From NCBI GenBank assembly GCA_008360955.1, contig LUCM01009357.1, positions 1 to 64,000 on the forward strand: 64,000 nt of DNA. Reading direction: 5' to 3'. Shown in pieces: positions 25,700-37,984 of this stretch. Each line of letters begins with the position of its first letter. The first letter of the stretch is position 1. Origin of the DNA: Fasciolopsis buskii. Lineage: Eukaryota > Platyhelminthes > Trematoda > Plagiorchiida > Fasciolidae. Below the pieces are notes generated by a model. It ran no database searches. It worked only from the letters and a program-made list of their open reading frames with translations, and had not been told where the DNA came from. Both the position numbers and the translations under genes were made by a program.

Positions 25700-27373
25700 T
25701 TTGGACACGTTCAGCCCTAACGGTTAGGTTGTTTGGTTGTCCGTCCAACTACAAATGGCGTCAGTGGTGCCTACGCTAAACCGGCAAATTTAATTCCCTG
25801 CATCGGTATTTCTCCATTGACTGAACATGTATATAAAAAAGCCATGGGTGAAGTTTTTTAATCGCCTAAAACTACCAAGGTTGCAGTCACCGTTGGGTTA
25901 GAGGATTCGTCTCCATGTATCCTGAACTACGATATCCCTGTTCTGTTCGGAGTCACAGATTTTCTCGTTAACAACCTCCCGTATTCATGTTCTATTCCCG
26001 TCTACTGAAAAGCAACAATAGTTGACTTGATTAGAAAGGGTCATATTCAGTATTCTTTTTGAAGAATTCCATTCAGTACCCTTAACTCAATCCGTTTGAA
26101 ATGAGTTTCCAGTAGTACGCTCGATGGCGCCCTATAGGGGATTGTGACTTCACCGCGATCACTTCCAATTTCCCTACATGCCTCATACCTGCACTCATGA
26201 CACACTATCATATTCACGGTATTCTGTCTGGAAGACGTTGAATAACTCTGTAAATTCGTTTAGATGCCTATTTCTTGATCATTCCACGTCTTTTGATTCC
26301 ATGCACTGGTCACATTCGTTTCGAAGTTTCGTTTGTGTGACTGTCTGCCGTATTTGTTAGCAAGACGTGATGACAATTTTGACGAATTTATCCGAAACAC
26401 GAGCTGGAAGGAAAAGTAATTTGAATTTTGATCGGAAAACTCTGGTATTTTTTCGAATTGCTTTTCTTTCGCTCGATCTTTTGGACACTTAAGATAACTG
26501 ATCAATCTAACGGATCACCGGATTCTGAGCTCAAACGACTTTTTCGTCCTTGTAGAACGGAATCTGTTAGTCCGCCACACGTTTGCTAATGTTCGCACAT
26601 TATGGACTATGTATCCATGCTACGTGGTATTTCTTTTTTCACATCGGAAATGCATGTCAGTTGCGTGTTATTTTTATTGTCATTTCCACTTGTATTTCTT
26701 AATAAATTTTGACAAATTTTGCTCTACTACTCTCCTGTTATCGCGTTTGCACTGTTGAAAAAGACATTAACGTTTCACTCGATGATGTTCTTTTCTATGT
26801 CTTCCATCATTTATACTATTTCAGTGAACGACCTGTCTGTCGTACGCAAGTATGTGTGTGCATATGTATGTGAAATTTATGGTTAATATTCTCGGAAACT
26901 CTTTTTATCGTCCACGTGATGATCTGTCCGAATAACAGACAAATTCCGGATCTAGGTCGTTTTGTCTCAAATCGACTTCTAGAATTAATCATTACGAGAG
27001 AACTCTTGATTGAGTACTAATAAGCAAATATCTAGCCAGTTACATGCCACGGACAAATAATCTGTCCGCAATTCTTTACGATCGGTAATACCAGGCCGCG
27101 AACACTGGAAATTTTTGGTTTGGTTGAATTAGAAGCTTAAGCTTTCAAAACTTGAACAATAAAATACGATTTTAATGAAGGTCTTAATTCGAATTCTGTG
27201 AATGTGTGCTCGTTGGATTTATGAAATTTTTGTTTGATATGCAAAATCCGTCAACTCAACACCATGGAGACGTGGAATCGAGTATCAAAAACAACCTCCG
27301 TATGTTAGGCGGTATAATGAACGGAATAGCAATGTATCTAGCTACCACCGTTTATGGGTATTTCACATTCCAG
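25700..27373. other. No supported gene
   Basis: A minus-strand frame at 26260-26505 (81 codons, rich in Lys, Asn and Ser) is the only candidate, and it lacks a convincing start or acceptor. A plus-strand frame at 27206-27394 overlaps the next entry in another frame. Confidence 0.35.
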
Positions 27374-27611
27374 TCTTGTTTCAGACAAGAATGAGGAAAT
27401 TTCCAATCAATTCTTAAGGACAATCGTGATTGGAAAATATGACATTCTGTCAAAATATCACAACGGAGACCGACATTTTTTGAATCATCTTATGCACATT
27501 GTGGTTTGGGATCAGAGTGACAACGAACTCGATTCGTTTTGTTTTATTTTATCCGAACATCACGTGATCATCACTTCCGGCCACCCACCCCACCCCTCAA
27601 ACTGGTTTTAG
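27374..27611 (+). CDS. Candidate 3' terminal exon, unknown protein
   Basis: The acceptor TTTCACATTCCAG is followed by one base and 78 open codons to TAG. The peptide starts LVSDKNEEISNQF and includes HLMHIVVWDQSDNELDSF. It ends in a histidine- and proline-rich tail (GHPPHPSNWF). The composition looks like a soluble globular protein. No upstream partner exon with two spare bases was found, and no family was recognised. Confidence 0.28.
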
Positions 27612-28444
27612 ATTGGTTCAAAAAAAAGAATCCATTTGAAAAGATCTAATCCTACGTTTCAATGGCTTGTTTGAAAATTTCTTCCTCGGTTCTCATCTCT
27701 CGAATGATAAGATAAACTGCCTATTAGATGTACATGTGATTTTTTTTCACGCGGTCACTACGAACGGATGCGTGCTCGTTTATGGACAAACATTAGAGAA
27801 TTTTGATAGAAGATTTATCGAAAAATAAATGGAATTGGCGAAAACAAATTCATCGTTTATTCCAATGAAAACATTCCGAATGTTTATCATTTCCACAAAT
27901 TCCTTGCAGTTTCATTTTGCAAGAGAAAAACAGTCGATAGATGATCGGGTACAAAACTTCCGATTCGAGATTTGACGAGTTTGACATTCTTTTGTCAATA
28001 TTATTAATTTGATATTTTCTTCTCCTTGCGTGAAGTGAAAATCTGTCATACGGTTAATACTGTTCGATAGATAGATAGTTAGTTAGCTAATACTGTTCCC
28101 GTAAGGATAGTATTTTATTCGCTTATCTTAAAATGGTATAACTACGATCGGTGACGTGGTACGTTGAATAGCTTACAATTTCCTTGATGAAAATCATTCA
28201 TGAAGAATGTCTCTTCCCGGTCTAACAGCCTGGTGAAATATACATTACGAATTCGATTGATCCAATTTCGTCAAAAGGATCGTTCGATTTGATCCCGGTC
28301 GTGAGTTGATGTATCATCACACGTGGTATGGGCCTACCAACAGACCTTGTATCTTTGTTCTTTGACCTCGTCCTAGGTGAAATTTGTGTATTGAAATCAA
28401 CTTGTTTCTTGTTTTGTGCTTTTCGGTTCATTTGCCCAAATACG

Positions 28445-31140
28445 ATGCGGTTCGTCAGCCCGATTGCCATCGTTTGTCTTTTGCTGTTTGCTTGGAACTA
28501 TTCAGCTGGTACACACTTTTGCCCCGATGTAATTACAAAGGTGTCATTTATTCCATCAAACAGATTGTCTATTGTTACTTGAAATGTAGATACATGATAG
28601 TTTCCATGCTTCCATGTTTTTTTTTCGCAGTACGGAAGCAACGTTAAAAAAACTTATATCTAAACGGCCGGGGAAAAAAAGATGAGATGCTTTTTTCTCG
28701 AAAAAAGACACTATAAAAAGCATTGGGAGAGTTCAGAAGATATTTCTCGGAAGTGAACATTTCCCAGGAAAAAAGTAATAATCTTCCTTGTGTTAAGTAA
28801 AGTATCACTTATTGTCAGTTGTTTTTTGTAATTCGTAATGTCTTATGGTTGGGGATCGATTTCACCCAGACAACACTGGTTGATTCGTAAAATTTCAATT
28901 CCGAATTACTGTCTAGTTGATGCAAACTCATAAATTGCCATATCCATCCAAAGGAGCGGGGGTCTATAGTTGAAACGCATGCTTTCTCTACTTTCATTAT
29001 ACCTTTTTTATTTTTTATCTTTTACTTTCTTTAGTAATGAAATAACAATGACCATCATTTCTCATGAACGGGCCGCGGCCAACAAAGGGCTGCCAAGTGC
29101 GGAATTTGATCGGCGGTTGGAGAATTCTAACCCGCGACCTTCACGTCCGAACGCCACGACATTGTCCACTTAGCCACCGCCGGCTCTTGGAAACGAGTAG
29201 TAGGCTTCCTATGGTCCGTTTCGTTCGACCCCAGACCGACTGACGAGGACATTATTTCTGAAGATTTGTCCAATGGGATTGTTGAGAATTGCTATTCACC
29301 AGTTTACGGGTTATTCTGCAACATTTGTATTGTATTGTATAGACTTTTGCTTACACTAAATAATGTGGCATTTTAGTCAAAGAATGAGTTTAACAAATAA
29401 AATAGGAAGACAAAGAAATTTTCAAATACAATAATAAAAATTTTTACACTCATCGCCTCGTAAAGAATATAAAAGCACTCATCCAGGACTAATCATAACA
29501 CATTAGGACAGGCTGCTCAGGAATTCGGCTGAAACCTGGTCACGGGTTGTCAAAATCCGTGCTAAATATGGGACCGTGGAGTTCCTATACATATTGGTTC
29601 TGGAAGGATCGTGTCGAAATATGAGAGCGACACTTTGAAAGATCGTTCTGCAGAGGATGCGTAGGATCAGAAAGAATTTTGTGAGCAAATTTCTCACATG
29701 CTGCTAGGTTTTGACCACACAGATTAAGGGATAATTCAGTTAGTGGTATGAAGGACACCCGGCTAATAATTGACAGTCCCCGGCGAACAATTTTAAAATC
29801 TTTTTAAGGAAACCTGTAAAAATGACGGGCGAACAGTAAAGAAGGATTGGAAAAACACATTGGCATACAAATTGGGAGATGGTGCTTTGTTTCACCTTGT
29901 AGTGTCGAAGCTTCCCGGTTTGGGATGTGACAATCGTCGGGGATTCTTTATACAGGTAGAAATGTGAGCATTTTACTTCAATAGAAACTCCTAGGTATGT
30001 CACAGAATCAATCCTGGTAAGAGTTTACCAACCATTGAATTGTTTGCACGTTCAAAAACCTATTTTTATTTGCTTTTCCATTTTGTCTGTCTGTTTATTG
30101 AGACAATTTTCTTTCTCGTTTCTTATCTCTGCGGTTTGGAACACGCCTTTTTTGTGCCCAAACCCCGGATGGCATATGTCTATCATTGTACACACATGTT
30201 TTCCGATTCAGTATACAGGACTGGAATATCGATTTGAGGGGACAAATTGAGAAAACACTCAGTGCCCATCTAAACAACTCAACTTTGTCAACTTCGTCCA
30301 AAATGAAATATTTCGTCGAGTTGTCGATTTCTCGTCAAATTGTTTCCCCAACAACTACGACCACACTGGTAGTGCTCTCAATCGTTTCACAACATTTTTG
30401 CAACAATACTTCTGGTTACTAGTTGTTAAAGCGAGTCCCTTCCTGGGGGTGTTCGAAATAGATTTGACATTCTGAACTGACGTCAATCGTTGTGTAAAAT
30501 AGATCGCTTTTTGTCGAATGTCTACATGTGTGGTCACCCGTTGGTAATTATTTATTCTTTAAAAAAGGAAGTTTAGCTACGGGAAATACAATAAATCTAA
30601 CCATTTTCGTGATCACGATCAGCGTAAATGTCAACTTTTACAATCGAGTGGTGATTAGAATTTCTGACTGAGCTGGAACCCGATATTTACAAGACTGCAA
30701 GCTAAGCAAATGTTCAAATTCAGAATGGATACTATTTGGTCACAGCATTAAGTAGTCTTTTTTTCCAAAGAACATTTGATGCACGAAGTTAGTGCGACGA
30801 GTATATCTAGCAACTTCCACAGTCCACCTCGATGGGGTGAACGCGTAACGGAAACCCTACAGTTCGTGTAGGATCGAATCAAATCACTTCTTATTGAGTA
30901 TCACAAGAGTCAAATTCCTTGTTACCAAACCAACGGGCAGAACTAGGATCAAAGTATACGGTGATGACAGAATTTCAATCGAATTTATCGCTGTTAATCA
31001 TCCCATCTCTAGTTCGACTATTTACTATCATTTACATTATATTAAAAGCCTTCGGTCTTTGGTTCGCGCCTCTCAGTGCTGAATATTGGTGGGAGAAAAA
31101 TCTAGGGATCGTAAATCAGAAAAGAAATGGGGAAATGTAA
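28445..31140 (+). CDS. Possible secreted or membrane protein, three exons
   Basis: Exon 1 (28445-28528) opens with ATG and a textbook signal peptide (MRFVSPIAIVCLLLFAWNYS). It ends in phase 0 after 28 codons at CCCGAT|GTAATT. Exon 2 (30219-30414) follows acceptor CAGTATACAG in phase 0. It carries two N-glycosylation sites (NNST, NNTS) and a threonine run, and leaves one spare base at CTG|GTTACT. Exon 3 (30899-31140) fits that phase after TTATTGAG. It encodes a hydrophobic segment (SLVRLFTIIYIILKAFG) and a tail ending NQKRNGEM. The product would be about 174 residues, a type I membrane or secreted protein. Weak points are non-consensus donors in exons 1 and 2 and an overlapping ATG frame on the minus strand (28470-28222, 82 codons) over exon 1. 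The first intron would contain a SINE and a LINE piece. Confidence 0.28.
29008..29184 (-). mobile_element. tRNA-derived SINE
   Basis: Full length on the minus strand: a tRNA-like head with the CCGGCGG acceptor stem, a B box with two changes (GGTTAGAATTC), the GGCCGCGGCC palindrome, and the AAAGTAAAAGATAAAA tail. It lies in the first intron of the possible 28.4-31.1 kb gene. Confidence 0.85.
29490..30010 (-). mobile_element. LINE (CR1/jockey-like) 3' end
   Basis: On the minus strand 30003-29740 encodes the RT thumb pattern: MTYLGVSIEVK, then PTIVTSQTGKL, then FPILLYCSPVIFTGFLKK. YLGV and PILLYCSPV are standard for CR1-like and related LINEs. After a stop, 29697-29503 encodes the C-terminal tail (RTNMYRNSTVPYLARIL), which also matches LINE ends. 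The catalytic RT core and the nuclease are absent, so this is a 5'-truncated dead copy, as is usual for LINEs. A second scrap of the family lies at 10228. Confidence 0.75.
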
Positions 31141-32228
31141 AAATATTCCGAATATAAGAATGCCTCGGACTGCAGCATTTAACCACATCAAATTCACGTG
31201 TCCAGCTACTGCATCGGATGACCCCGTGGGAGTCAAAATTGGTGCCGGGTATACAATACATTGGTTGATGTCATGCACTTAATACCTTCCACTACCTTTC
31301 ACCTACTATTCGCGTCGTATTTTAGCCGATAAATTTTATTCACCACATGAATTCAAATTTCGGCCCGAATAATCCCAGGGACTCAATTGTCTGAACCGCG
31401 GAAGCCAGATTCGAATACCGCGGACCAGTTCACTAGTAAAACAAAACACGTGCACACTGATCGGTAAAACCACTAGTTTGGACCATACTGCCTTAGCCGA
31501 TTGAAAGAGTGCGCAATTCTGATACTTGAAGTTGTACTGCGGAGTGCAACCACTAGGAACAACTTGAGAATATCGATTACGCATACGCACAGGATTCGAT
31601 TCCGATCCAAGATATACAAATGAAGACATTGAGAAGGCCACAGCAACTAGGGAACTCGTTATGTTTTATTTATTGCTCACGCGTTTATAGACAGAACAGA
31701 AGGAGTCTTGGCCGGGGATACATGTTCGATCCAATAGCATTCGAGGCATCTTTGTGTTTTGTGATCACCTGTTGCCACGATTCCCATTTGCTAGTTGTCT
31801 AAGTAGGCCACAATAAAGTTGCACCGGATTGCATCACGTGAATTGCACGCAGAATCCCCACAGAATGATTGGTCATTTTTAGTTCACTGACAGGGGTCCG
31901 TTTTGGTGAAGGATCCATGGCGATTGCTGTCGTCGCTTATTACCGTTTGATGACTCGCACAATTGTAACTAGTCATTCTACCGAGTAAAGTCGACGCATC
32001 ACTTCCATTCACACATTCAGATGGGATTTGTTGTTTGTAAAACCATTCGTGAGTAATATTACCCTTGATAAACGAAACTATGAGAACTTGTTGATTAATT
32101 AGACTGCATGGCGATATTAAATCACAGAAGTCTGAATTTGAGCCATTTTCGTTTGTTCGTTACAAGAATACTGAACCATTAGCTACTTTGGAGCTGCTCA
32201 ATTAAGTATTTATTTGGTTTTTATTGAC
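31141..32228. other. No supported gene
   Basis: Minus-strand frame 31336-31641 (101 codons) contains a tRNA B-box-like stretch (GGTATTCGAATCTGG), which suggests SINE-related rather than coding origin. No family copy was found. Confidence 0.3.
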
Positions 32229-32411
32229 CTATCGAACGGATATGTAATTTCTGAGCATCTGATGATTTGCGCCGGGTTTTAAGTTCGATCGCGGAGGTAG
32301 CTGCAACTTCTCCTTCAAATCTGCGGGATCGAACTGATGCAAAATCCTCGGGGAGTAAGGAAGCCTTGAAAGAGTGGTCTGATAAGATAACGAAATAAGC
32401 TTTTGGATCAT
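32229..32411 (-). CDS. Short ORF, unknown
   Basis: An ATG-initiated frame of 60 codons has a composition unusual for random AT-rich DNA. It includes LPYSPRILHQFDP, DLKEKLQLPPRSNLKPG and an end in NYISVR. No signal peptide, no splice partner and no family is recognised. It may be a chance frame. Confidence 0.22.
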   Translation of the reverse strand: MIQKLISLSYQTTLSRLPYSPRILHQFDPADLKEKLQLPPRSNLKPGANHQMLRNYISVR

Positions 32412-32497
32412 TAGATCGATATTAATTTGCCTCTACCGTGAAAGCACCACAATCATTTCGTCGTCCAATGTGCACGCATTTTCATGGGTGCATTGGC

Positions 32498-32665
32498 CCT
32501 CGGTGGTCAGGCAGTTAAGGTTGGGACGTTTGGATGTGAAGGTCGCGGGTTCGAGTCCTCCCACCGCTGGTCAATTTCCCCACTTGAAAGCCCTTTGTTG
32601 GCCGCGGCCTCCTTCCTGAAAAATGATGTACATTGTTATCTCAATAATAAGGGAAGTAAAAGACA
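32498..32665 (+). mobile_element. tRNA-derived SINE
   Basis: Plus-strand copy with B box GGGTTCGAGTCC, CCCACCGCTGGTCAATTTCCCC, the GGCCGCGGCC palindrome and the AATAAGGGAAGTAAAAGA tail. The A box region is altered (TGGTCAGGCAG). Confidence 0.85.
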
Positions 32666-34379
32666 AACCTTTCTGACTGTTCTTCGAAATCTACATGTCA
32701 CGCGCAAACATCATTTCCTCCAATCGACCTTGCATTCCGGAGGTAACAGACTGGAATTTTGTTACTTTCAGAGCTCATCTGCGATACACATCCTCCAGGG
32801 CATCCCGGGATTGTAACGGCAAGAAGTATGTGCTTTGCCATGGTGTCACCAGCTTCCGTCCAGGCTAACAAGAATTACCGATGTAAGTTTGTTCAAACGT
32901 TGTTCTAGATGGCGGCCGGCCATACCTGACAAGGACAATGGTGCATACGTCTTCCAGTCCTAACGCCTGGTTTCCAACCCTGGGTACCGTGCGGGATATG
33001 CACTATCGATGAGCTTTAATGAGATCGAAGTTCGAGTCTGATGCTTCCCGAGTGTAAGGTCGACCGGATGACCTGAGGGTATTGCGTGAAAGTTCGTGTC
33101 CGAATTAAGTGAATGAAATCTGGAAAACAGCAGCCTCATGCAATACTGACAAGTAGCTGTGAGTACTGTCTTCCCTTGTAATTATATATATGTATGTATG
33201 CCCATATATATACATATACATACAGTAGGACTGTTTGCGGCATGTAGGCTATGGATCGTCATATTTAGTTAATCGAATGCTGGTCTTGACTTATGTCAGC
33301 TTTTCTGCTTCCGGGACCTTCACGTGCATCTAATACCGCCTTTGAATTTCACTTTCCTACCGCTTGCTCAATGTCTTGTAGGTCGTCTGGTGTAGCCTTT
33401 GCGGTGCAAAAGACGTACGTGGCCTCCTATCATGAGTTTGGATCCTGGCGGTGTCTAGAAATTCTAGCAGATCATAGAAGCGAAAAGTCACTTGTCCTTG
33501 TAATTTCTTCGACCACATGCTCCATATTCTGTTTAAGCTTGTGCAACTGAAGGTGGATGTTTATCTAAATGCATGTTAGCCGGTAAATGGAAAAGTCTGT
33601 GGACTAATAAATTGCATCGTAGAAAGAAATTTCGTGCATCTGTTTCTTTTCTGTTTGGAGTGATTCATTGTGCATGCACCCGCTGATCATTGCAAACAAA
33701 AGCAGGTGAAAGACTGAAGTCATGCTGTCATCAATGACATTATTGTTTAGAAGTACACTTCAGTGGAATTCACAACGGACTAGCGGTAAAACCATCTGCG
33801 CACAGAGCACATGCACATTCATTGACTGAATATTCTGATGAATGTCTGAAGTGCGGTTGGTATATCCCTGGGCGGACTGTATCAAACCAAACACGCGCTT
33901 AAAACCTGCTTGTGTGTTGACTGTGGAGTAGTTTTATTCCAGTAAATGCCATCCCAATCGACGCTTTCAGTTTACGCCACGATATGTGCGAGCTGACCGG
34001 AATACATAAAACACAATGCAGATCCGTAGGATAGCCAGTCGATATCGACATTTGAATCACACATACATTTTGTATGTTACGTTATCTCCCATTACCATCA
34101 TACATCTCAAGCGGACTAACTTGAGTAAACGAAGACCTGGATTCTTTCTACCAACGAGGTTTTCATGACTAATTATTAACTCACTTGAGTCGCTGAGCGA
34201 TACAAGGAAATTTTGATCACATATTTTTTTATGCGTTCGATAGCATTGTCACAGATATCAGACGAACTTTTAGGATGACAGTGAGCCATCCCACCGACCA
34301 GCGGTAGTACTCAAGTTTCGCGCATACCATAGACTCGAAATTTCTTTTTGGCTAACAGACTATTCGTCATGATTCAGTC
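32666..34379. other. No supported gene
   Basis: A TA/TATG microsatellite lies at 33183-33224. The minus strand of 33290-33550 can be read as broken peptide fragments that might be an old element, with no clear motif. Confidence 0.3.
33183..33224. repeat. TA/TATG microsatellite
   Basis: Alternating TATA, TGTA and CATA units, partly self-complementary. Confidence 0.8.
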
Positions 34380-34716
34380 ATGTTCAGTTCTACTAACAGT
34401 CAAAAATGTCAAAATGTGGGAAGTTTGATTCAGATTCATGGATTTGCTTTCAACTTGAACGCATCTACGGTTAATTTAAGCACAATTGTTAGCATACGGT
34501 TCAATGCGAGTTGGCAATATGAATATCAGTGTATTCCATACATTCGCATGCCTACAAATATTACCTAATGCTTTGGATGGCCATACTTTCAGTTTCAGAC
34601 CCATCCAGGACAATACAACTTTAGTAGGACTGATTCGAGTAAAGAAAACGAGTGGCTTATTAATGATTTTTAGTTCTCATGCATCACGGGGAACAAGCCA
34701 ATTGTTGAAAGGTGCA

Positions 34717-35019
34717 TTAGATTAAGTTGATATCCAGTTCAATAGAATGTAGAGAAGACTCTACTGGAAGTTGAACAGATGAAGATTTGACATGAATCAA
34801 TGCCCAAAGCAGAAGAATATCAAGCACGGCCGAGAAGAAATATGAAACATAGATGAGAAGCAATACACAAGCGGTTTGATACGAAGGGCCGGCGATAAAC
34901 AGGAAGACAATGAGATTGAAAAACATTGTGACAAGAACGGGAGAGATGATGCAATAGGTATGGTATCTGACTGGAAGAACTTGATTAACCACGGCAAATC
35001 CGTAGTCTTTATCGCGTTT
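34717..35019 (-). CDS. Candidate terminal exon, polytopic membrane protein
   Basis: On the minus strand the acceptor CCCGTAGTTACAG opens a frame of 100 codons ending in TAA; an in-frame stop lies just upstream of the acceptor. The peptide starts KRDKDYGFAVVNQ. It has two long hydrophobic segments (CIISPVLVTMFFNLIVFLFI and ACVLLLIYVSYFFSAVLDIL) joined by a short GPSYQT loop. A polar tail follows (HVKSSSVQLPVESS). Two well-formed membrane helices, a short loop and a soluble tail are unlikely by chance. No upstream exon or family was identified. Confidence 0.4.
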   Translation of the reverse strand, partial: KRDKDYGFAVVNQVLPVRYHTYCIISPVLVTMFFNLIVFLFIAGPSYQTACVLLLIYVSYFFSAVLDILLLWALIHVKSSSVQLPVESSLHSIELDINLI

Positions 35020-36011
35020 CTGTAACTACGGGGTCGAAACTGTCCCTTTGGAGGAAGAAATCATTAGACTCGGTAATAATTCCATGTTATTTTTGCTTTG
35101 GTGTTCGATACAAATATGAATATTGCATGTAACAAGGACAACTGGAGACGAGATCAGACGGCTTAGTAAATAATTGCTTACCAATTTCCCTATGTTATCT
35201 TTGATTTATTTTTAATTTGAAATTTTTCTAAAGGACGATAAGAAGCAGTGTAGGTGAGAGAACAGGAGCGTAGGGTAGCAGAAACGAAGTGAGTACACCG
35301 AACGACTTTCGTTTTGGTTTTCAAGGCAATCAAAATACTTTTAGGCAGAGCATGTTAGGTTTGTTTTAGTTGTCACCGTTGATCAACTTTCGCTTGTATT
35401 TAAGCGACACGACGCAGACAGGCGAGGCAGCATGACTTATCTTTGGGGTTGTGAAGGCAGATTGATGGATACTAACTCGTGTTCGGCATCGTTTTGGTCA
35501 AACGAAGCGCATTTTGTGTGATCCCTTCGAATCGACTTTTTCCCAGAACAGTTCGATTTGCACAGAAAGCGCACCTTTACAACGGGTCCCGAATGGGAGA
35601 GATGCAATGCACGAACGGCTGTAATACGGATTTATTTTTGTTTTTACTACCAAATAGTGTCCGTTCGTGGTTCCTGGCCCGTGTAGGCGACTTCACCAGC
35701 ACGTGACTTTTAATTAGTCAGAATTTGGAATGTTCAAAAGTGAAAACGTAGAATGTAAAAATAGTTTCGATTTAGAGAAGATCTAAATATTAGTTTAAAA
35801 AGATTCAGCGTGTCACATTAACGTTTGACTCACAATGGGGAATTCCCGTAAAATTTTCATTCTTGTTAGGAATTATCATGTTCATCGTTCCCCCCAATCG
35901 GGACGCAAACATGAGGTGAACAGACACGTTGGCCGTTAAGCTAATTTTGGCAGTCTGTCATAGAATGTTGCCATCTTATATGTCACTGGATTTTCCAGGT
36001 CATAGATTCAT
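35020..36011. other. No supported gene
   Basis: A plus frame at 35479-35706 lacks supporting signals. A possible minus donor (TTG|GTAAGC) lies at 35181, but its exon is closed by a stop eight codons upstream. Confidence 0.3.
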
Positions 36012-36193
36012 GCCGGGGGTGGCCAAACGGATAAGGTCAGGGCGTCTGAACGTGAATGTCGCGGATTCGAATCCTCCCACCGCCGGTCAACCTATCCCGC
36101 TTGGCAGCCCTCTGCTAGCCGCGGCCCTCTTCCTGAAAACTGATGCACTTTGGTGTTTCGATAATAAAGGAAGTAAAAGATAAAAGATAAAAG
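36012..36193 (+). mobile_element. tRNA-derived SINE
   Basis: Well preserved: A box GTGGCCAAACGG, B box GATTCGAATCC, CCCACCGCCGGTC, CCGCGGCC, and a tail with the tandem units GATAAAA GATAAAA. One of the best copies for defining the family. Confidence 0.9.
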
Positions 36194-37771
36194 GTGCCCA
36201 GCACACGGTCAATCTCCAAGTGGCGAATGTTCTCTATGGGATGTGGACACATCATAGATTGCAGTGTGATATGCTGCTTGTTGACAGTTTCCCACTAATG
36301 AAAATTTGTAATATGAAAGAAGGTTCCACAGTTTCTTGCCAATAAGTTTGGTGTTAATGCTGTTTGATCAGAATGCACAAATGTGAACCCCCCATTCTAA
36401 TGGTTTCTGTCATCCTGGGGCAGCCAAACATGGGCACTGAATCGGCGTGCCAAAGGATCGACTACCAAATTGACTCATGTTGTGTGCCAAGTTGAATTTC
36501 GTTCAGTTATTTAGCCTACCATTTTGTTTATGGAGAAGGGATTGTAGTCCACGATGTCGTAGAGACTCACCTCCAGGTCTGATTGTTATGAAATGGGATG
36601 ATATCATACTCAATCATTGTTTCGGTTTTACAAAAGTCGCCTTCTACTAAACAATACAACTAGTAGTATAATAGACTACAAAAGCTGTTACAAGAGTTTC
36701 AAACGAAAATTCCAAAAGATTACCGACTGAAAGGTTTGATTTCGATGGTTTGTTGATTATCAAATTTAGGGTGATTTATCCCCACGGAGGATGCACAACA
36801 TTGCATCGCCAGTTGCCCGGAATCGTTCTACGGATTTATTTCTTTATCTTAACAGTTTACGGCTAACGGCATTTTTTTGTTCCACTATTTTCTCCTATTT
36901 CCTATATTGTAATGTTATAAGAACACGACGCTCGAATGATCTAGGAGTTTGCCGAGTTCGTGGCGGGATTAGTCGATCGAGTCGAACGAAGTTCGAAAGT
37001 TCACATCCAATTGAATTAATCACTGGCCCGTGAACCCGAAGAATCCGGCACAAAATCCAATTCCTTCCCAAGGGATTGGAAATTTGAGTTGCACGAAATA
37101 GAATTTTTACCAATTACATACTTCATCAGGCAAACCAGATCAGGTCGAGGACTAATAAGACAATTCGGTCAGGTTGTAGGAATTGAGATTTCGTCCATTT
37201 TTTTTATATACCGTACTGTTCGGTTCAAGTTTGACAAGCAATTGATTATTTTGTGAAATACATCGTATCTATTGAAAGTTACTTATTCCATCGATGGACC
37301 AGACACGTTGGCCTTCCTGCGACTAAACCGGGAAACGTCTATTCGGACCGAATCACGTAATCACTGCGTCACAAAATCGATGGGAAATGTGTTGGGTTTT
37401 TTTTCATTGTGAATGTTATAACACGAATAGCATTTACGATAACAAATAAATCTCAAACTAAGCGTGGTTATTCGGAACTCAATCCATAGTCAAATTCATT
37501 TTGTGTTGCCCATCCACGATATTAATTCAATGTTTATTTTGCGGCCAGGGGATGATCAAAATAGACGAAGGGGGAACCCGTGAAAAGCTGTGCGCGCATA
37601 CACACACACGCACGCACATCGCCGATAGGATTTTAAAAAAAAATGCATGGCTTCAGTCGGAAACAATAACTACCTAGATATGTTCGAGGGATGTAACGTG
37701 GAAAATTCCGTACAAATTAAATTGTGCGCAAATTGTGAACTTCCGTATGGGATTTCGTAGTTTCAATATGG
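36194..37771. other. No supported gene
   Basis: Only short frames without supporting signals and a short CA/CG-type run near 37600. Confidence 0.35.
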
Positions 37772-37984
37772 ATGCCAGTTGACACGTTTATTGGGTTTCT
37801 TTTGTTCTGTCTTGTCTATTTCGAATCGTGTCACGTGCGGCACACCATCGAAGAACACTATCCTGGTAGAAGAGATAGAAGAATCAGGGGAACGAGTAGA
37901 GAGAAGAAGTTTGATTCAGCCCTTTGTTACGAGGCCATTCTTTGTAATCCTACTCGTATAATCGGATCCCTGTCAGTTCACTAG
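37772..37984 (+). CDS. Small secreted protein or propeptide candidate
   Basis: An ATG frame of 70 codons has a convincing signal peptide (MPVDTFIGFLLFCLVYFESC) with cleavage likely just after the cysteine or histidine. The mature part is hydrophilic with basic processing sites (GRRDRR, REKK) and two further cysteines (LCYEAILCN). The stretch EEHYPGRR has the Gly-Arg-Arg form that, in neuropeptide precursors, gives an amidated peptide. That reading is inference only. A donor-like GTAGAA follows CCTG, so this may be only a first exon. Confidence 0.38.
   Translation: MPVDTFIGFLLFCLVYFESCHVRHTIEEHYPGRRDRRIRGTSREKKFDSALCYEAILCNPTRIIGSLSVH

Noticed and set aside
32940..33080. B-box-like GAAGTTCGAGTCTGATG
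   Set aside because: No A box at a sensible distance and no matching copy elsewhere in the window.
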